Part shown: piece after piece, positions 8,993-17,528 of the stretch | Layout of the letters: each line of letters begins with the position of its first letter | How positions within the stretch are numbered: position 1 is the stretch's first letter | Source of the DNA: an uncultured Agathobaculum sp. | Lineage (GTDB): Bacteria; Bacillota; Clostridia; Oscillospirales; Butyricicoccaceae | DNA length: 64,000 nt | Assembly: GCA_934504345.1 (NCBI GenBank) | Contig: CAKSVR010000008.1 | Span: 3,395-67,394 of the forward strand | Reading direction: 5' to 3' | Program-made: the position numbers and the translations under genes | The notes under the pieces: model-generated | The model's database searches: none | Told to the model about the DNA's origin: nothing | Seen by the model: only the letters and a program-made list of their open reading frames with translations

Positions 8993-9063
8993 ACCTTGTG
9001 CAAGGGCGGCGTATCTGCGACCGCCCGAATCGTTACATTCTCTTCACTCTCCACTCCTCACTC

Positions 9064-9092
9064 TTCACTCTGCCTCGAAAGTGTGATATAAT
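9064..9092 (+). promoter_or_regulatory. Promoter for folC
   Basis: TTCACT, 17 bp, TATAAT, about 40 bp before the folC start. The -35 box lies in a CTCTTCACTC-rich tract that borders the upstream repeat. Confidence 0.6.
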
Positions 9093-9132
9093 CGAACCAA
9101 CACTACATACAGGTATAAGGAAAGAAACGATT

Positions 9133-10437
9133 ATGGATACCGAATTTCCGAAAACGGCAATCGAATACATCCACTCGCTCGGGCGGTTTTCCGGCAAGCC
9201 GGGACTGCACCGCATCCGGGCGTTATGCGCGGCGCTGGGCGACCCGCAGGACAGGCTGCGCTTTGTCCACCTTGCAGGCACGAACGGCAAGGGCTCAACG
9301 GCCAGCATGATCGCCTCGGCGTTACAGGCGGCAGGCTTCCGCACCGGCTTATACACCTCGCCGTATCTGATCCAGTTTCACGAGCGCATCCGCATAGACG
9401 GCACGATGATCTCGGACGACGATCTGACCCGTTTATCCGAGCGGGTGACGGTTGCGTGCGAGTCGCTCACGCTGCCTGACGGCGAGAGCATCGGTGAGTT
9501 CGAATTTACGACCGCGCTGGCATTTCTGTACTTTGCCGAGCAGGAATGCGACATCGTGGTGCTGGAAACCGGCCTCGGCGGCCGCTGTGATGCGACAAAC
9601 GTTATCCAGAAGACCGAGGTCTGCGTGATAACGCCCATCTCGCTCGACCACACGGCGGTGCTCGGCAGCACAACGGCTGTCATCGCGGGTGAGAAAGCGG
9701 GCATCATCAAGCCCGGTTCGGCGGTCGTCTGCGCGGACGGGCAGCCCAACGATGTGCAGGCCGTCATGCGGCGGGCGTGCAGTGCGGCGGGCGCGGTCTG
9801 GTTCGGCGGCGCGGAGGACTGCCGCGTGCTGCGGTGCGACATCAGCGGTTCGGCGTTCGTCTACGAAGAACAAGGCTACACCATCGCCATGCCGGGACGG
9901 CACCAACTGCAAAACGCACGCACGGCGCTGCGGACATTGAATGCGCTGCGTGCGCGCGACTGGGACATCCCGACCGAGGCGGCGGTGCGCGGTCTGGCGC
10001 GGGCGCGTATCGCCGGACGGCTGGAACGGGTGGTCGATCAGCCGCTCATCCTGCTCGACGGCGCACACAATGCCGCCGGTGCGGATGCGCTGTGCCATGC
10101 GGTCGATGAACTGCTCAAAATGCGCCGTCTGCACGTTGTGATGGGCATGGTGCGCGACAAGGATTACGCCACCTGTGTGCATCAGGTCGCCCGCCGCGCG
10201 GACGATTTCTACGCCTGTGTGCCCGATGCGGGTGAGCGTTCACTGGACGCCCACACCATCGCGGAGCTGGCGCGGCAGAGCTGCAAAAGCGTATATGAGT
10301 GCGAATCCGCCGAGCACGCCATCGAGCTGGCGCTCGAGCACGCGAAGATGAACGACTGTATCCTCATCTGCGGTTCGCTCTATCTCATCGGTGAATGCGA
10401 GAAGATTTTGCGCGGCCGACCGAAAGCGACAGATTAA
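9133..10437 (+). CDS. folC: Bifunctional folylpolyglutamate synthase / dihydrofolate synthase
   Basis: 434 residues of the Mur-ligase fold. It ligates L-glutamate to dihydropteroate or folates with ATP. Motifs: P-loop AGTNGKGSTA (about 49-58), YTSPYLIQFHERI after it, LETGLGGRCDATN in the central domain, and LDGAHNAAG (from 308) in the C-terminal Mur ligase domain. The ATG follows AAGGAAAGAAACGATT; a longer frame would start inside repeat DNA. Monocistronic, closed by a strong terminator. Length is normal for the family. Confidence 0.95.
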   Translation: MDTEFPKTAIEYIHSLGRFSGKPGLHRIRALCAALGDPQDRLRFVHLAGTNGKGSTASMIASALQAAGFRTGLYTSPYLIQFHERIRIDGTMISDDDLTRLSERVTVACESLTLPDGESIGEFEFTTALAFLYFAEQECDIVVLETGLGGRCDATNVIQKTEVCVITPISLDHTAVLGSTTAVIAGEKAGIIKPGSAVVCADGQPNDVQAVMRRACSAAGAVWFGGAEDCRVLRCDISGSAFVYEEQGYTIAMPGRHQLQNARTALRTLNALRARDWDIPTEAAVRGLARARIAGRLERVVDQPLILLDGAHNAAGADALCHAVDELLKMRRLHVVMGMVRDKDYATCVHQVARRADDFYACVPDAGERSLDAHTIAELARQSCKSVYECESAEHAIELALEHAKMNDCILICGSLYLIGECEKILRGRPKATD

Positions 10438-10455
10438 AATGGAATAAACAGGTAA

Positions 10456-10495
10456 AATAAGGCTTGTACTTTGAAAGTATAAGCCTTATTTTTGT
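10456..10495 (+). terminator. Intrinsic terminator of folC, just upstream of spoIIAA
   Basis: A 17-bp stem (AATAAGGCTTGTACTTT with one G-U) followed by TTTTTG. Only about 20 nt separate its end from the spoIIAA start codon, so the spoIIA promoter has to lie upstream of, or inside, this terminator. Confidence 0.85.
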
Positions 10496-10514
10496 TTGCT
10501 TCGAGGTGACATAT

Positions 10515-10835
10515 ATGCTGCAAATCACGCAGAAAACGCAGGATGGCACACTGACCGCATCCTATACGGGCGAACTCGACCACCACGCAGCGCGGACGGC
10601 CATCGAGCAGACCGAGGATCTGCTCATCCTGTTCCCGTGCGAAAAACTGGTACTCGACCTGTCCGGGCTGACGTTCATGGACAGCTCCGGACTGGCAGTG
10701 GTGCTGCACCTGCACCGCACCTGCGCCCGCAGCGGACGGGAATTTTCCGTGCGCGGCACGCCGCCGCAGCCCATGCGGGTGTTCGAGGCGGCCGGTCTGC
10801 CGCAGGTGATGGTATTTGAAAGAGGTGAAGACTAA
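10515..10835 (+). CDS. spoIIAA: Anti-sigma F factor antagonist SpoIIAA
   Basis: A 106-residue STAS-domain protein. Unphosphorylated SpoIIAA binds SpoIIAB and releases sigma-F; SpoIIAB phosphorylates it on the Ser of the MDSSGL loop (Ser57/Ser58 here), and SpoIIE reverses this. The ATG follows GAGGTGACATAT. The gene overlaps spoIIAB by one base (TAATG). First gene of the classic three-gene spoIIA operon. Confidence 0.96.
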   Translation: MLQITQKTQDGTLTASYTGELDHHAARTAIEQTEDLLILFPCEKLVLDLSGLTFMDSSGLAVVLHLHRTCARSGREFSVRGTPPQPMRVFEAAGLPQVMVFERGED

Positions 10836-11272
10836 TGCGGGCAGTCATCAACAAAATGAGCCTGAAGTTCGAGAGCCATTCGGTCAACGAGGCATTCGCG
10901 CGGCAGGCGGTCGGCGCGTTCGTCGCGCAGCTCGACCCGACGATGGAGGAGCTCGGCGACATCAAGACCGTGGTTTCCGAGGCGGTAACGAACGCCATTG
11001 TACATGGATATGCGAACAAATGCGGGTTTATCACGGTGACAGTGCGGCTGTTTGAGGGACGGGCGCTCGAGCTCAAGGTGAAAGATGCGGGCTGCGGCAT
11101 CGAGAACGTCGAGCAGGCGCGCCAGCCCATGTTCACCACGGGCGACGATACGCGCAGCGGCATGGGCTTTACTATCATGGAAACGTTCACAGACAAGATG
11201 CGCGTGCGCTCCACGCCGGGCAAGGGCACGCTGGTGGCGATGGTCAAGGTGCTCAAGGAGCGGCGGGCGTGA
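10835..11272 (+). CDS. spoIIAB: Anti-sigma F factor / serine kinase SpoIIAB
   Basis: A 145-residue GHKL-fold kinase. N-box VSEAVTNAIVHGY (about 47-59), G1 box DAGCGI and the G2-like MGFTIMETF make the Bergerat ATP site. It binds and inhibits sigma-F and phosphorylates SpoIIAA. It overlaps sigF by four bases (GTGA), giving coupled, near-stoichiometric synthesis with its partner. Confidence 0.96.
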   Translation: MRAVINKMSLKFESHSVNEAFARQAVGAFVAQLDPTMEELGDIKTVVSEAVTNAIVHGYANKCGFITVTVRLFEGRALELKVKDAGCGIENVEQARQPMFTTGDDTRSGMGFTIMETFTDKMRVRSTPGKGTLVAMVKVLKERRA

Positions 11273-11976
11273 CCGGAAAAATGCGCGCACTGCTCGAGCT
11301 GGCGGGCGCGGGCGACCGCGAAGCCGAGGCGCGGCTCATCGAGGACAACAGCGGGCTCATCTGGTCGATCGCGCGGCGGTATTACGGGCGCGGCGTCGAG
11401 CCGGACGACCTGTACCAACTGGCGTGCGTAGGCTTCATCAAGGCGGTGCGCGGGTTCGATGCCGCACGCGGCAACGAGTTCTCGACCTATGCCGTGCCCA
11501 AGATCGCGGGCGAGATCCGGCGGTTTCTGCGCGATGACGGCGCGGTCAAGGTCAGCCGGGTCGTCAAGGAACGTGCGGTGCGCGTGCGCCGCATCCAGAG
11601 CGACTGGGAAAGCCGTCACGGCCGCTCCCCTACCGTATCCGAGCTGGCCGAGGCCGCCGGACTGACCGCCGAGGAAGTCGCGGCGTGCGAACAGGCGGAC
11701 GTTTCGGTGGATTCGTTCGAGCGTGAGCTGTCCGGCGGCGGTCGGCTGGGCGATCTGGTCGGTGACGAGGGCATGGAGGAGCGCACCTGCCTGCATCTGT
11801 CGCTGCACGAGGCGCTGCGGCAGCTGCCCGACCGCGACCGGCAGGTCATTGCACTGCGCTATTCGCGCGACCTGACCCAGCAGCAGGTCAGCCATATCAT
11901 CGGCGTGTCGCAGGTGCAGGTTTCGCGCATTGAGAAAAAAGCCATAGAGAAGCTGAGAGAGATGTTGAAAGAGTAG
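11269..11976 (+). CDS. sigF: Forespore-specific RNA polymerase sigma factor sigma-F
   Basis: A 235-residue group 3 sigma factor with GTG start inside the spoIIAB stop region. Region 2 (DDLYQLACVGFIKAVRGFDAA, then NEFSTYAVPKIAGEIRRFLR), region 3 (RSPTVSELAEAAGLTAEEV) and region 4 (HEALRQLPDRDRQVIALRYS... LTQQQVSHIIGVSQVQVSRIE) are all complete. It directs early forespore transcription. The stop codon lies within the left arm of the operon terminator. Confidence 0.96.
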   Translation: MTGKMRALLELAGAGDREAEARLIEDNSGLIWSIARRYYGRGVEPDDLYQLACVGFIKAVRGFDAARGNEFSTYAVPKIAGEIRRFLRDDGAVKVSRVVKERAVRVRRIQSDWESRHGRSPTVSELAEAAGLTAEEVAACEQADVSVDSFERELSGGGRLGDLVGDEGMEERTCLHLSLHEALRQLPDRDRQVIALRYSRDLTQQQVSHIIGVSQVQVSRIEKKAIEKLREMLKE

Positions 11977-12004
11977 GTTCTCCTTTGAGAGCCTACTCTT
12001 TTTC
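11968..12004 (+). terminator. Terminator of the spoIIA operon
   Basis: AAAGAGTAGG pairs with CCTACTCTTT around a 13-nt loop (containing a small CTC/GAG stem) and is followed by TTTTT; it overlaps the sigF stop codon. Confidence 0.85.
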
Positions 12005-12054
12005 GTGGTGCAAATTGAGGATGAAAAATGAATGTTTCAGTTGTACCGCTGTTT

Positions 12055-12363
12055 TTACGGAATCCACCCGAAACGGGTCATATCCACCTTACCGTCAGTG
12101 GTGAACTCCACGCCGTCCGCCTCGAGCAGCGCCCGCTGCACATCCTCTCCGCCGAACGCGAACGCCGGAGAGGTCCGTCCGTCTTTTGTCACCACGCGGT
12201 AGCACGGGATGCCCTCCGGGTTCGGGTTTGCGTGCAGCGCATAGCCCACCACACGCGCCCAGCGCGGGTTGCCGGCCAGCGCCGCAATCTGTCCATAACT
12301 CGCCACGCGCCCGCGCGGAATTTCCCGCACGACTGCATATATACGGTCAAAGCTGTTTGCCAT
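12055..12363 (-). CDS. MGMT/ATL-family DNA alkylation protein with PCYRV active site
   Basis: A 102-residue single-domain protein corresponding to the C-terminal DNA-binding domain of O6-methylguanine-DNA methyltransferases: HTH region RVASYGQIAALAG (19-31), RARVVG-like RWARVVGYAL and active-site loop GIPCYRVV with Cys54. The usual His of PCHRV is Tyr55, so the Cys is retained but not the residue that activates it. Alkyltransferase-like proteins usually lose the Cys instead (PWHRV). It may be a slow methyltransferase or a lesion-binding protein. The start follows AAAGGAGGGAGGATCAGGC. Single gene, convergent with sigF. Confidence 0.85.
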   Translation of the reverse strand: MANSFDRIYAVVREIPRGRVASYGQIAALAGNPRWARVVGYALHANPNPEGIPCYRVVTKDGRTSPAFAFGGEDVQRALLEADGVEFTTDGKVDMTRFGWIP

Positions 12364-12464
12364 GCCTGATCCTCCCTCCTTTTGCTTTATTATATCAAGT
12401 CAGACTGACAATATCCATGCCTTTTTCGGCCTTAAAAACTGTATAATTTTATCATGCTAAAGTA

Positions 12465-12493
12465 TTGCATATGCAAAAAAAATGCTATATAAT
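12465..12493 (+). promoter_or_regulatory. Promoter for gdhA
   Basis: TTGCAT, 17 bp, TATAAT, about 90 bp upstream of the start codon. The A-rich spacer and the palindromic TTGCATATGCAA around the -35 box could be a regulator site. Confidence 0.7.
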
Positions 12494-12582
12494 AAAATCG
12501 TCACCAAATATGAAAGCATTCCACTGGGATTACTTACGAAAGTAAGGTTCGAGTGGTATAGAATGTAAGGAGGACAATAAAA

Positions 12583-13926
12583 ATGGCACTTACCAATTCT
12601 TATCTGCAGGGCGTGTACGAAACCGTGCAGAAGCGCAACCCGAATGAGCCGGAGTTCCAGCAGGCTGTATACGAGGTTCTGGAGAGCCTTGAGCCGGTTG
12701 TTGAAGCTCGTCCGGAGCTCGAGAAGAACGGCATCATGGAGCGCATCGTAGAGCCGGAGCGTATGCTTCAGTTCCGTGTCCCGTGGGTTGACGATCAGGG
12801 CAAGGTTCAGGTAAACCGCGGCTTCCGTGTACAGTTCAACTCCGCGATCGGCCCCTACAAGGGCGGTCTGCGTCTGCACCCCTCTGTTAACGCATCCGTT
12901 ATCAAGTTCCTCGGCTTTGAGCAGTGCTTCAAGAACAGCCTGACCACCCTCCCGATGGGCGGCGGCAAGGGCGGTTCCGACTTCAACCCGAAGGGCAAGT
13001 CCGATGCTGAGATCATGCGTTTCTGCCAGTCCTTCATGACCGAGCTGTGCAAGCACATCGGCCAGTTCACCGACGTACCGGCCGGCGACATCGGCGTAGG
13101 CGGCCGTGAGATCGGCTTTATGTTCGGCCAGTACAAGCGTCTTCGCAACGAGTACACCGGCGTTCTGACCGGCAAGGGCCTGTCCTACGGCGGCTCTCTG
13201 GCCCGCACCGAGGCTACCGGCTACGGCCTGTGCTACTACATGAAGGAAATGCTCGCATACAAGGGCACTTCGTTCGAGGGCAAGACCGTTGCAATCTCCG
13301 GTTCCGGCAACGTTGCAATCTATGCCTGCCAGAAGGCTACCGAGCTGGGCGCCAAGGTTGTTACCATGTCCGACTCCAACGGCTTCATCTACGATCCGAA
13401 CGGCATCAACCTCGATGTTGTAAAGGACATCAAGGAAGTAAAGCGCGGCCGCATCAAGGAGTACGCTGAGCGTGTTCCGGGCAGCACCTACACCGAGGGT
13501 CAGCGTCCGTGGGGCACCAAGTGCGACATCGCTCTGCCGTGTGCAACCCAGAACGAGCTGAATGAGGAGAACGCAAAGGCTCTGATCGCCAACGGCTGCA
13601 AGTTCGTAGCTGAGGGCGCTAATATGCCGTCCACTCCGGAAGCTGTTGCAGCATTCCAGTCTGCCGGCGTATTCTTCGGCCCGGCAAAGGCTGCAAACGC
13701 AGGCGGCGTAGCTACCTCCGGTCTGGAGATGAGCCAGAACTCCCTGCGTCTGAGCTGGACCTTCGAGGAGGTTGACCAGCGCCTGCACGACATCATGGTC
13801 AACATCTTCAAGACCTGCATCACCTCCGCTGAGAAGTACGGCCACAAGGACAACCTTGTTATGGGCGCAAACATCGGCGGCTTCGAGAAGATCGCTGACG
13901 CGATGCTGGCTCAGGGCGTTTGCTGA
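12583..13926 (+). CDS. gdhA: NADP-type glutamate dehydrogenase
   Basis: 447 residues, the length of hexameric small GDHs. It interconverts 2-oxoglutarate plus ammonia and glutamate. GPYKGGLR (90-97) and PMGGGKGGSDF with catalytic Lys129 form the substrate site; SGSGNVAIYAC (about 240) is the Rossmann loop, and the sequence resembles biosynthetic, NADPH-linked enzymes. SD AAGGAGG precedes the start by 11 nt. Codon use (AAG, GGC, GTT, CTG; few rare codons) differs from neighbours and suggests very high expression. Monocistronic. Confidence 0.96.
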   Translation: MALTNSYLQGVYETVQKRNPNEPEFQQAVYEVLESLEPVVEARPELEKNGIMERIVEPERMLQFRVPWVDDQGKVQVNRGFRVQFNSAIGPYKGGLRLHPSVNASVIKFLGFEQCFKNSLTTLPMGGGKGGSDFNPKGKSDAEIMRFCQSFMTELCKHIGQFTDVPAGDIGVGGREIGFMFGQYKRLRNEYTGVLTGKGLSYGGSLARTEATGYGLCYYMKEMLAYKGTSFEGKTVAISGSGNVAIYACQKATELGAKVVTMSDSNGFIYDPNGINLDVVKDIKEVKRGRIKEYAERVPGSTYTEGQRPWGTKCDIALPCATQNELNEENAKALIANGCKFVAEGANMPSTPEAVAAFQSAGVFFGPAKAANAGGVATSGLEMSQNSLRLSWTFEEVDQRLHDIMVNIFKTCITSAEKYGHKDNLVMGANIGGFEKIADAMLAQGVC

Positions 13927-13946
13927 TACGCTTTTTAGCACAATCG

Positions 13947-13977
13947 AAAGACCCGGACTTGTTCCGGGTCTTTTTTT
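13947..13977 (+). terminator. Terminator of gdhA
   Basis: AAAGACCCGG pairs with CCGGGTCTTT across ACTTGTT, followed by a T tract. Confidence 0.92.
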
Positions 13978-14005
13978 CGGCAAATTTAGAGTTGCAGATA
14001 CGCAC

Positions 14006-14696
14006 TGGTGCACACGAGGCGCGTGAGCGCACTCGCCCTGTCCGGGCGGCAGCCCATTTTCCTGCACCCTTTTCATGGTGCAACCGAGTTGCGTTAGCAA
14101 TACGCCGTTGCCGGGCTGGGGATTTCGCGCTCTGCGGAGCGCGGGAACGTTGCGCCGCCCCGGCGCTGGGGCAAAAAGGGAGGGACACCTACGGTTTCCC
14201 TCCCTCTTTGAACTCCTACCTTTCCCTCAGCAGCCTCGCGAACGAGCCTTACGGCCCTACTTCATAGGTAACTCGCATAAAGGAACGGGTATCGGCTTCC
14301 GTTTTCTGCGTTGCTGCGGCGTTATCGCGGCAGATTGCACGTGTTTTGCGTAAATACTGTCGCAGAGCTCTAACGGCTTGAGCGCAGCCGGAAAAGGAAT
14401 GGCGCTTTGCGGCCTACGAACCGGTAACGGTACTGCCGTTCTCCTTTTTCGGTCCCACCTCTAAGTAGGAACGCTTGCGTTCCGTCGCTCCGAGGTATCC
14501 CAAAAGGGAAAGTTGGAGTCCCAAGAGGATAGAAAACCGTAGGTTGTCTATCCTTTTGGCCCCGCGCGGGAGCGCGAAATCCCAGCCCGGCAACGGCGTA
14601 TTGCTTCGCAACTCGTGTGCACCACAGAACGGCTGCCGAGGAATGGGCTGCCGCCCAGTTACGGCATTGCGCTCACGCGCCTCGGTTGCACCATAA
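14006..14696. repeat. Mosaic repeat family B, full-length copy with inverted ends
   Basis: The left end reads GGTGCACACGAGGCGCGTGA and continues to GCGCTCTGCGGAGCGCGGGA; the right end is the inverse complement of nearly the same about 130-bp segment. The centre contains TAGGTAACTCGCATAAAGGA, GCGGCAGATTGCACG and TCGGTCCCACCTCTAAGTAG. It lies between the 3' ends of the convergent genes gdhA and prfC. No coding capacity is supported. Confidence 0.8.
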
Positions 14697-14705
14697 AAAG
14701 TGTGC

Positions 14706-14737
14706 AGAAAAAAGACCGCCTCCCGGCGGTCTTTTGC
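14706..14737 (-). terminator. Terminator of prfC
   Basis: AAAAGACCGCC paired with GGCGGTCTTTT around GGGA, with a T tract on the minus strand, just beyond the prfC stop. Confidence 0.9.
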
Positions 14738-14741
14738 TTAT

Positions 14742-16337
14742 TTACGCATTCTGCGAGAAATCCGCAAGGCGCAGATTCTCGTTATGGTCGGTCGCGTAGG
14801 TGATATTCCACGGCGAGGTGAACAGGAGCAGGCTGTTGCCCTTGAGGTCCTCAACGATCTTGGTGTCGCTCGTGAGCTGGAGCTTCTTGATGTCGAAGTC
14901 CTCCTCGTCGTTCTCTACCCAGCGAACGTGCTCATACGGCAGGTTTTCGCGGATGATCTCAACGTTATACTCGTTCTTCAGGCGGTACTCGAGCACCTCA
15001 AACTGGAGCACGCCGACAACACCGACGATGACCGATTCCATACCGGCATTCGGCTCGCGGAAGATCTGGATCGCACCCTCCTGTGCGATCTGCTCGACAC
15101 CCTTGACGAACTGCTTGCGCTTGAGCGTATCCTTCTGGCGGACAACGGCGAACAGCTCCGGCGCGAACGTCGGGATGCCGGAGAACACGCACTTGTGCTT
15201 GGGGTCGCACACGGTATCGCCGATGGAGAACACGCCCGGGTCAAAGATACCGATAATATCGCCCGCGTAGGCTTCGTCTACGACCGAACGATCCTGTGCC
15301 ATCAGCTGCTGCGGTGCGGCGAGCGCCATCTTCTTGCCGGACTGAACGTGCAGAACGTCCTGACCGCGCTCGAACTTGCCCGAGCAGATACGCATGAATG
15401 CGACACGGTCGCGGTGCGCCTTGTTCATATTCGCCTGAATCTTGAACACGAACGCCGAAAAATGCGGGTCGAACGGGGAGATAACGCCGATGTCGGCGGT
15501 GCGTGCGGTCGGCGGCGGTGTCATTTGCAGGAACTTTTTCAGGAACGGCTCAACGCCGAAGTTGGTGAGCGCGGAGCCGAAGAACACCGGCGACAGCCTG
15601 CCCTCGTGGACAGCCTTGAGGTCGAACTCATCACCCGCACCGGAGAGCAGCTCCACGTCGTCGATCAAAGTCTGGTACTGGTCCTCGGGCAGCAGACCCT
15701 CGAGGATGGGATCATCGATGGACAGGCGCTGCGCCTTGACCTCGTGACGGAAGTCCGCGCCCTCAAAGGCAATGACCTCATCGTCCATGCGGTCGTACAC
15801 GCCCTTGAAGCGCTTGCCCGAGCCGATCGGCCAGTTGACGGCATAGGTGCCGATGCCCAGCTCGTTCTCGATGTCCTCAAGCAGCTCATACGGGTCGCGC
15901 GCCTCGCGGTCCATCTTGTTGATGAACGTGAAGATGGGCACGCCGCGCATCGCGCAGACCTTGAACAGTTTGCGCGTCTGTGCCTCGACGCCCTTGGAGG
16001 CATCGATGACCATGACGGCCGAATCCGCCGCCATCAGCGTGCGGTAGGTATCCTCGGAAAAGTCCTGATGGCCCGGGGTATCCAGAATGTTGATGCACTT
16101 GCCCTCATAGCGGAACTGCAGCACCGAGGACGTTACCGAAATACCGCGCTGCTTCTCGATCTCCATCCAGTCGGAAACGGCGTGACGGCTGTTCTTCTTG
16201 CCCTTGACCATGCCGGCCTCCTGAATGGCTCCGCCGTAGAGCAGGAACTTCTCGGTAATGGTGGTTTTACCGGCATCAGGATGCGAAATGATCGCAAATG
16301 TACGCCGATTTTCGATTTCTCTTTTCAGGTCTGCCAC
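14742..16337 (-). CDS. prfC: Peptide chain release factor 3 (RF3), translational GTPase
   Basis: 531 residues. It uses GTP to recycle RF1/RF2 after peptide release. G1 SHPDAGKTT (18-26), the switch region with RGISVTSSV, G3 DTPGHQDF (about 86-93) and G4 NKMD (about 141-144) are intact, followed by EF-Tu-like domain II and the RF3 C-terminal domain. The start is GTG, behind GGGAGG with a long AT-rich spacer. It is flanked by repeat DNA on both sides and appears monocistronic. Confidence 0.96.
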   Translation of the reverse strand: MADLKREIENRRTFAIISHPDAGKTTITEKFLLYGGAIQEAGMVKGKKNSRHAVSDWMEIEKQRGISVTSSVLQFRYEGKCINILDTPGHQDFSEDTYRTLMAADSAVMVIDASKGVEAQTRKLFKVCAMRGVPIFTFINKMDREARDPYELLEDIENELGIGTYAVNWPIGSGKRFKGVYDRMDDEVIAFEGADFRHEVKAQRLSIDDPILEGLLPEDQYQTLIDDVELLSGAGDEFDLKAVHEGRLSPVFFGSALTNFGVEPFLKKFLQMTPPPTARTADIGVISPFDPHFSAFVFKIQANMNKAHRDRVAFMRICSGKFERGQDVLHVQSGKKMALAAPQQLMAQDRSVVDEAYAGDIIGIFDPGVFSIGDTVCDPKHKCVFSGIPTFAPELFAVVRQKDTLKRKQFVKGVEQIAQEGAIQIFREPNAGMESVIVGVVGVLQFEVLEYRLKNEYNVEIIRENLPYEHVRWVENDEEDFDIKKLQLTSDTKIVEDLKGNSLLLFTSPWNITYATDHNENLRLADFSQNA

Positions 16338-16439
16338 AGATTTTTTCCTCCCGATGATTGAAAATCTAATAAATCTGATTATTGTTATGGAATGTACACA
16401 GAATGTTCACAATTCCCTATTATGATTATAAGCGTGGAA

Positions 16440-16536
16440 AGCGTAAGATCCCCCCACATGTTCTTGCTTTCTACTCTCTATCCTACCTTTTATTGCGGGA
16501 GCAGCCGGACGAAAGTTCGGCTGTTCCTGTTTTTTT
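16440..16536 (+). ncRNA. Candidate small RNA with C-rich region and strong terminator
   Basis: An orphan plus-strand transcript is suggested by a very strong terminator (13-bp stem from GGAGCAGCCGGAC, GAAA tetraloop, then T tract; 16498-16536) with no gene in front of it. Upstream are imperfect promoter elements (TTCACA 16406, TATAAG 16427, spacing 15; or TGTACA 16394 and TATTAT 16418, spacing 18). The predicted 5' half is single-stranded and pyrimidine rich, with ATCCCCCCACATG and TATCCTACC, resembling C-rich seed motifs that pair with SD sequences. No known family recognised. Confidence 0.45.
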
Positions 16537-16654
16537 CGCCTTTTTTCAGGTAAAACAGGAGTTTTCTGCAAAATACAGAGGGTATTTCAGGTGCTGGCAC
16601 ATCTGCTGACAGTGCGGGCGGAACTGTCATTCCGCCCGTGCAGCCGGTAAGCCG

Positions 16655-16880
16655 TCAGAGCGCAAAACCAGTGCAATCTGCCGCGACTGCGCCGCGAAAT
16701 GGGCGCACACTGTGCGCCCCTGCGGTAAACATAGACCGATACCCGTTCTTTTCAGCCTCACTTCCCCCAATACCGCCGAGGCGGCCCAAAGGGAAAGAGG
16801 ATGATTCGCAAGAAGGAGGAAACCGTAGGTTTCTTCCTTCTTGTGCGCCCGCCGCGCAGGCGAGTACCGCCGTAACCTGC
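16655..16880. repeat. Mosaic repeat family B, divergent right-half copy
   Basis: Shares with the copy at 41.9 kb the modules GTGCAATCTGCCGCGAC, ATGGGCGCACACTGTGCGCC and AGACCGATACC, in the same order. Its outer part (AAACCGTAGGTTTC inside AAGAAGGA/TCCTTCTT) has diverged. The rest of the prfC-recR interval holds only the small RNA candidate. Confidence 0.6.
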
Positions 16881-16928
16881 AGCACAGCTTTCCGCTGAAC
16901 AAAACCCTAACATGGGAGCAAAAGAGCC

Positions 16929-17528
16929 TTACAGCTCTTTTCTGCCCTCCAGCGCTCTTGTCAGCGTTACCTCATCGACGAACTCCAGATGGCCGCCGAC
17001 CGGGATGCCATACGCCAGCCGCGTAATTTTAATGCCGAACGGCTGCAAAAGCCGCGAAATGTACATCGCGGTGGCCTCGCCCTCGGTGTCCGGGTTGGTC
17101 GCGAGGATGACTTCCTCGGTTTCCTCCTCGGCCACGCGCTTTACCAGCTCGCGGATGCGGATATCATCCGGGCCGACGTGCCCCATCGGGGACAGCGTGC
17201 CGTGCAGCACATGGTACAGGCCCTTATACTCCTTGGTGCGCTCGAACGCGATCACATCGCGCGGCTCGGCCACCACGCAGATAAGTTTCTGGTTGCGGCT
17301 CTTGTCCGCGCAGATGGGACAGGTTTCGCTGTCCGTCAGGTTCTGACAGCGCTTGCAGGTGAACGTCTTGGCCTTGGCCTCGCGGATGGCATCCGCGAAG
17401 CGCTCCGCATCCTCTTTCGGCAGGTCGAGCACATGGAACGCCAGCCGCTGTGCGGTCTTCTGGCCGATGCCGGGGAGCTTCGCGAACTCCTCGATCAGCC
17501 GTTCGACCGGCGGTGCGAAAAGCTCCAT
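16929..17528 (-). CDS. recR: Recombination mediator RecR
   Basis: 199 residues. RecR, with RecO, loads RecA at gaps. The helix-hairpin-helix (LPGIGQKTAQRLAFH, 18-32), zinc finger Cys58/61/70/73 and the Toprim domain (VVAEPRDVIAFERT... ATNPDTEGEATA) are complete. It overlaps ybaB by one base (TAATG). It is the last gene of dnaX-ybaB-recR, the conserved bacterial order. Confidence 0.97.
   Translation of the reverse strand: MELFAPPVERLIEEFAKLPGIGQKTAQRLAFHVLDLPKEDAERFADAIREAKAKTFTCKRCQNLTDSETCPICADKSRNQKLICVVAEPRDVIAFERTKEYKGLYHVLHGTLSPMGHVGPDDIRIRELVKRVAEEETEEVILATNPDTEGEATAMYISRLLQPFGIKITRLAYGIPVGGHLEFVDEVTLTRALEGRKEL

Noticed and set aside
14006..14696. Family B element as an insertion sequence with its own transposase
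   Set aside because: No frame is shared between copies and none encodes a transposase motif; at most it is non-autonomous.
16382..16609. A 75-codon plus-strand frame upstream of recR
   Set aside because: No SD, odd composition, and it crosses a strong terminator; the terminator fits a small RNA better.
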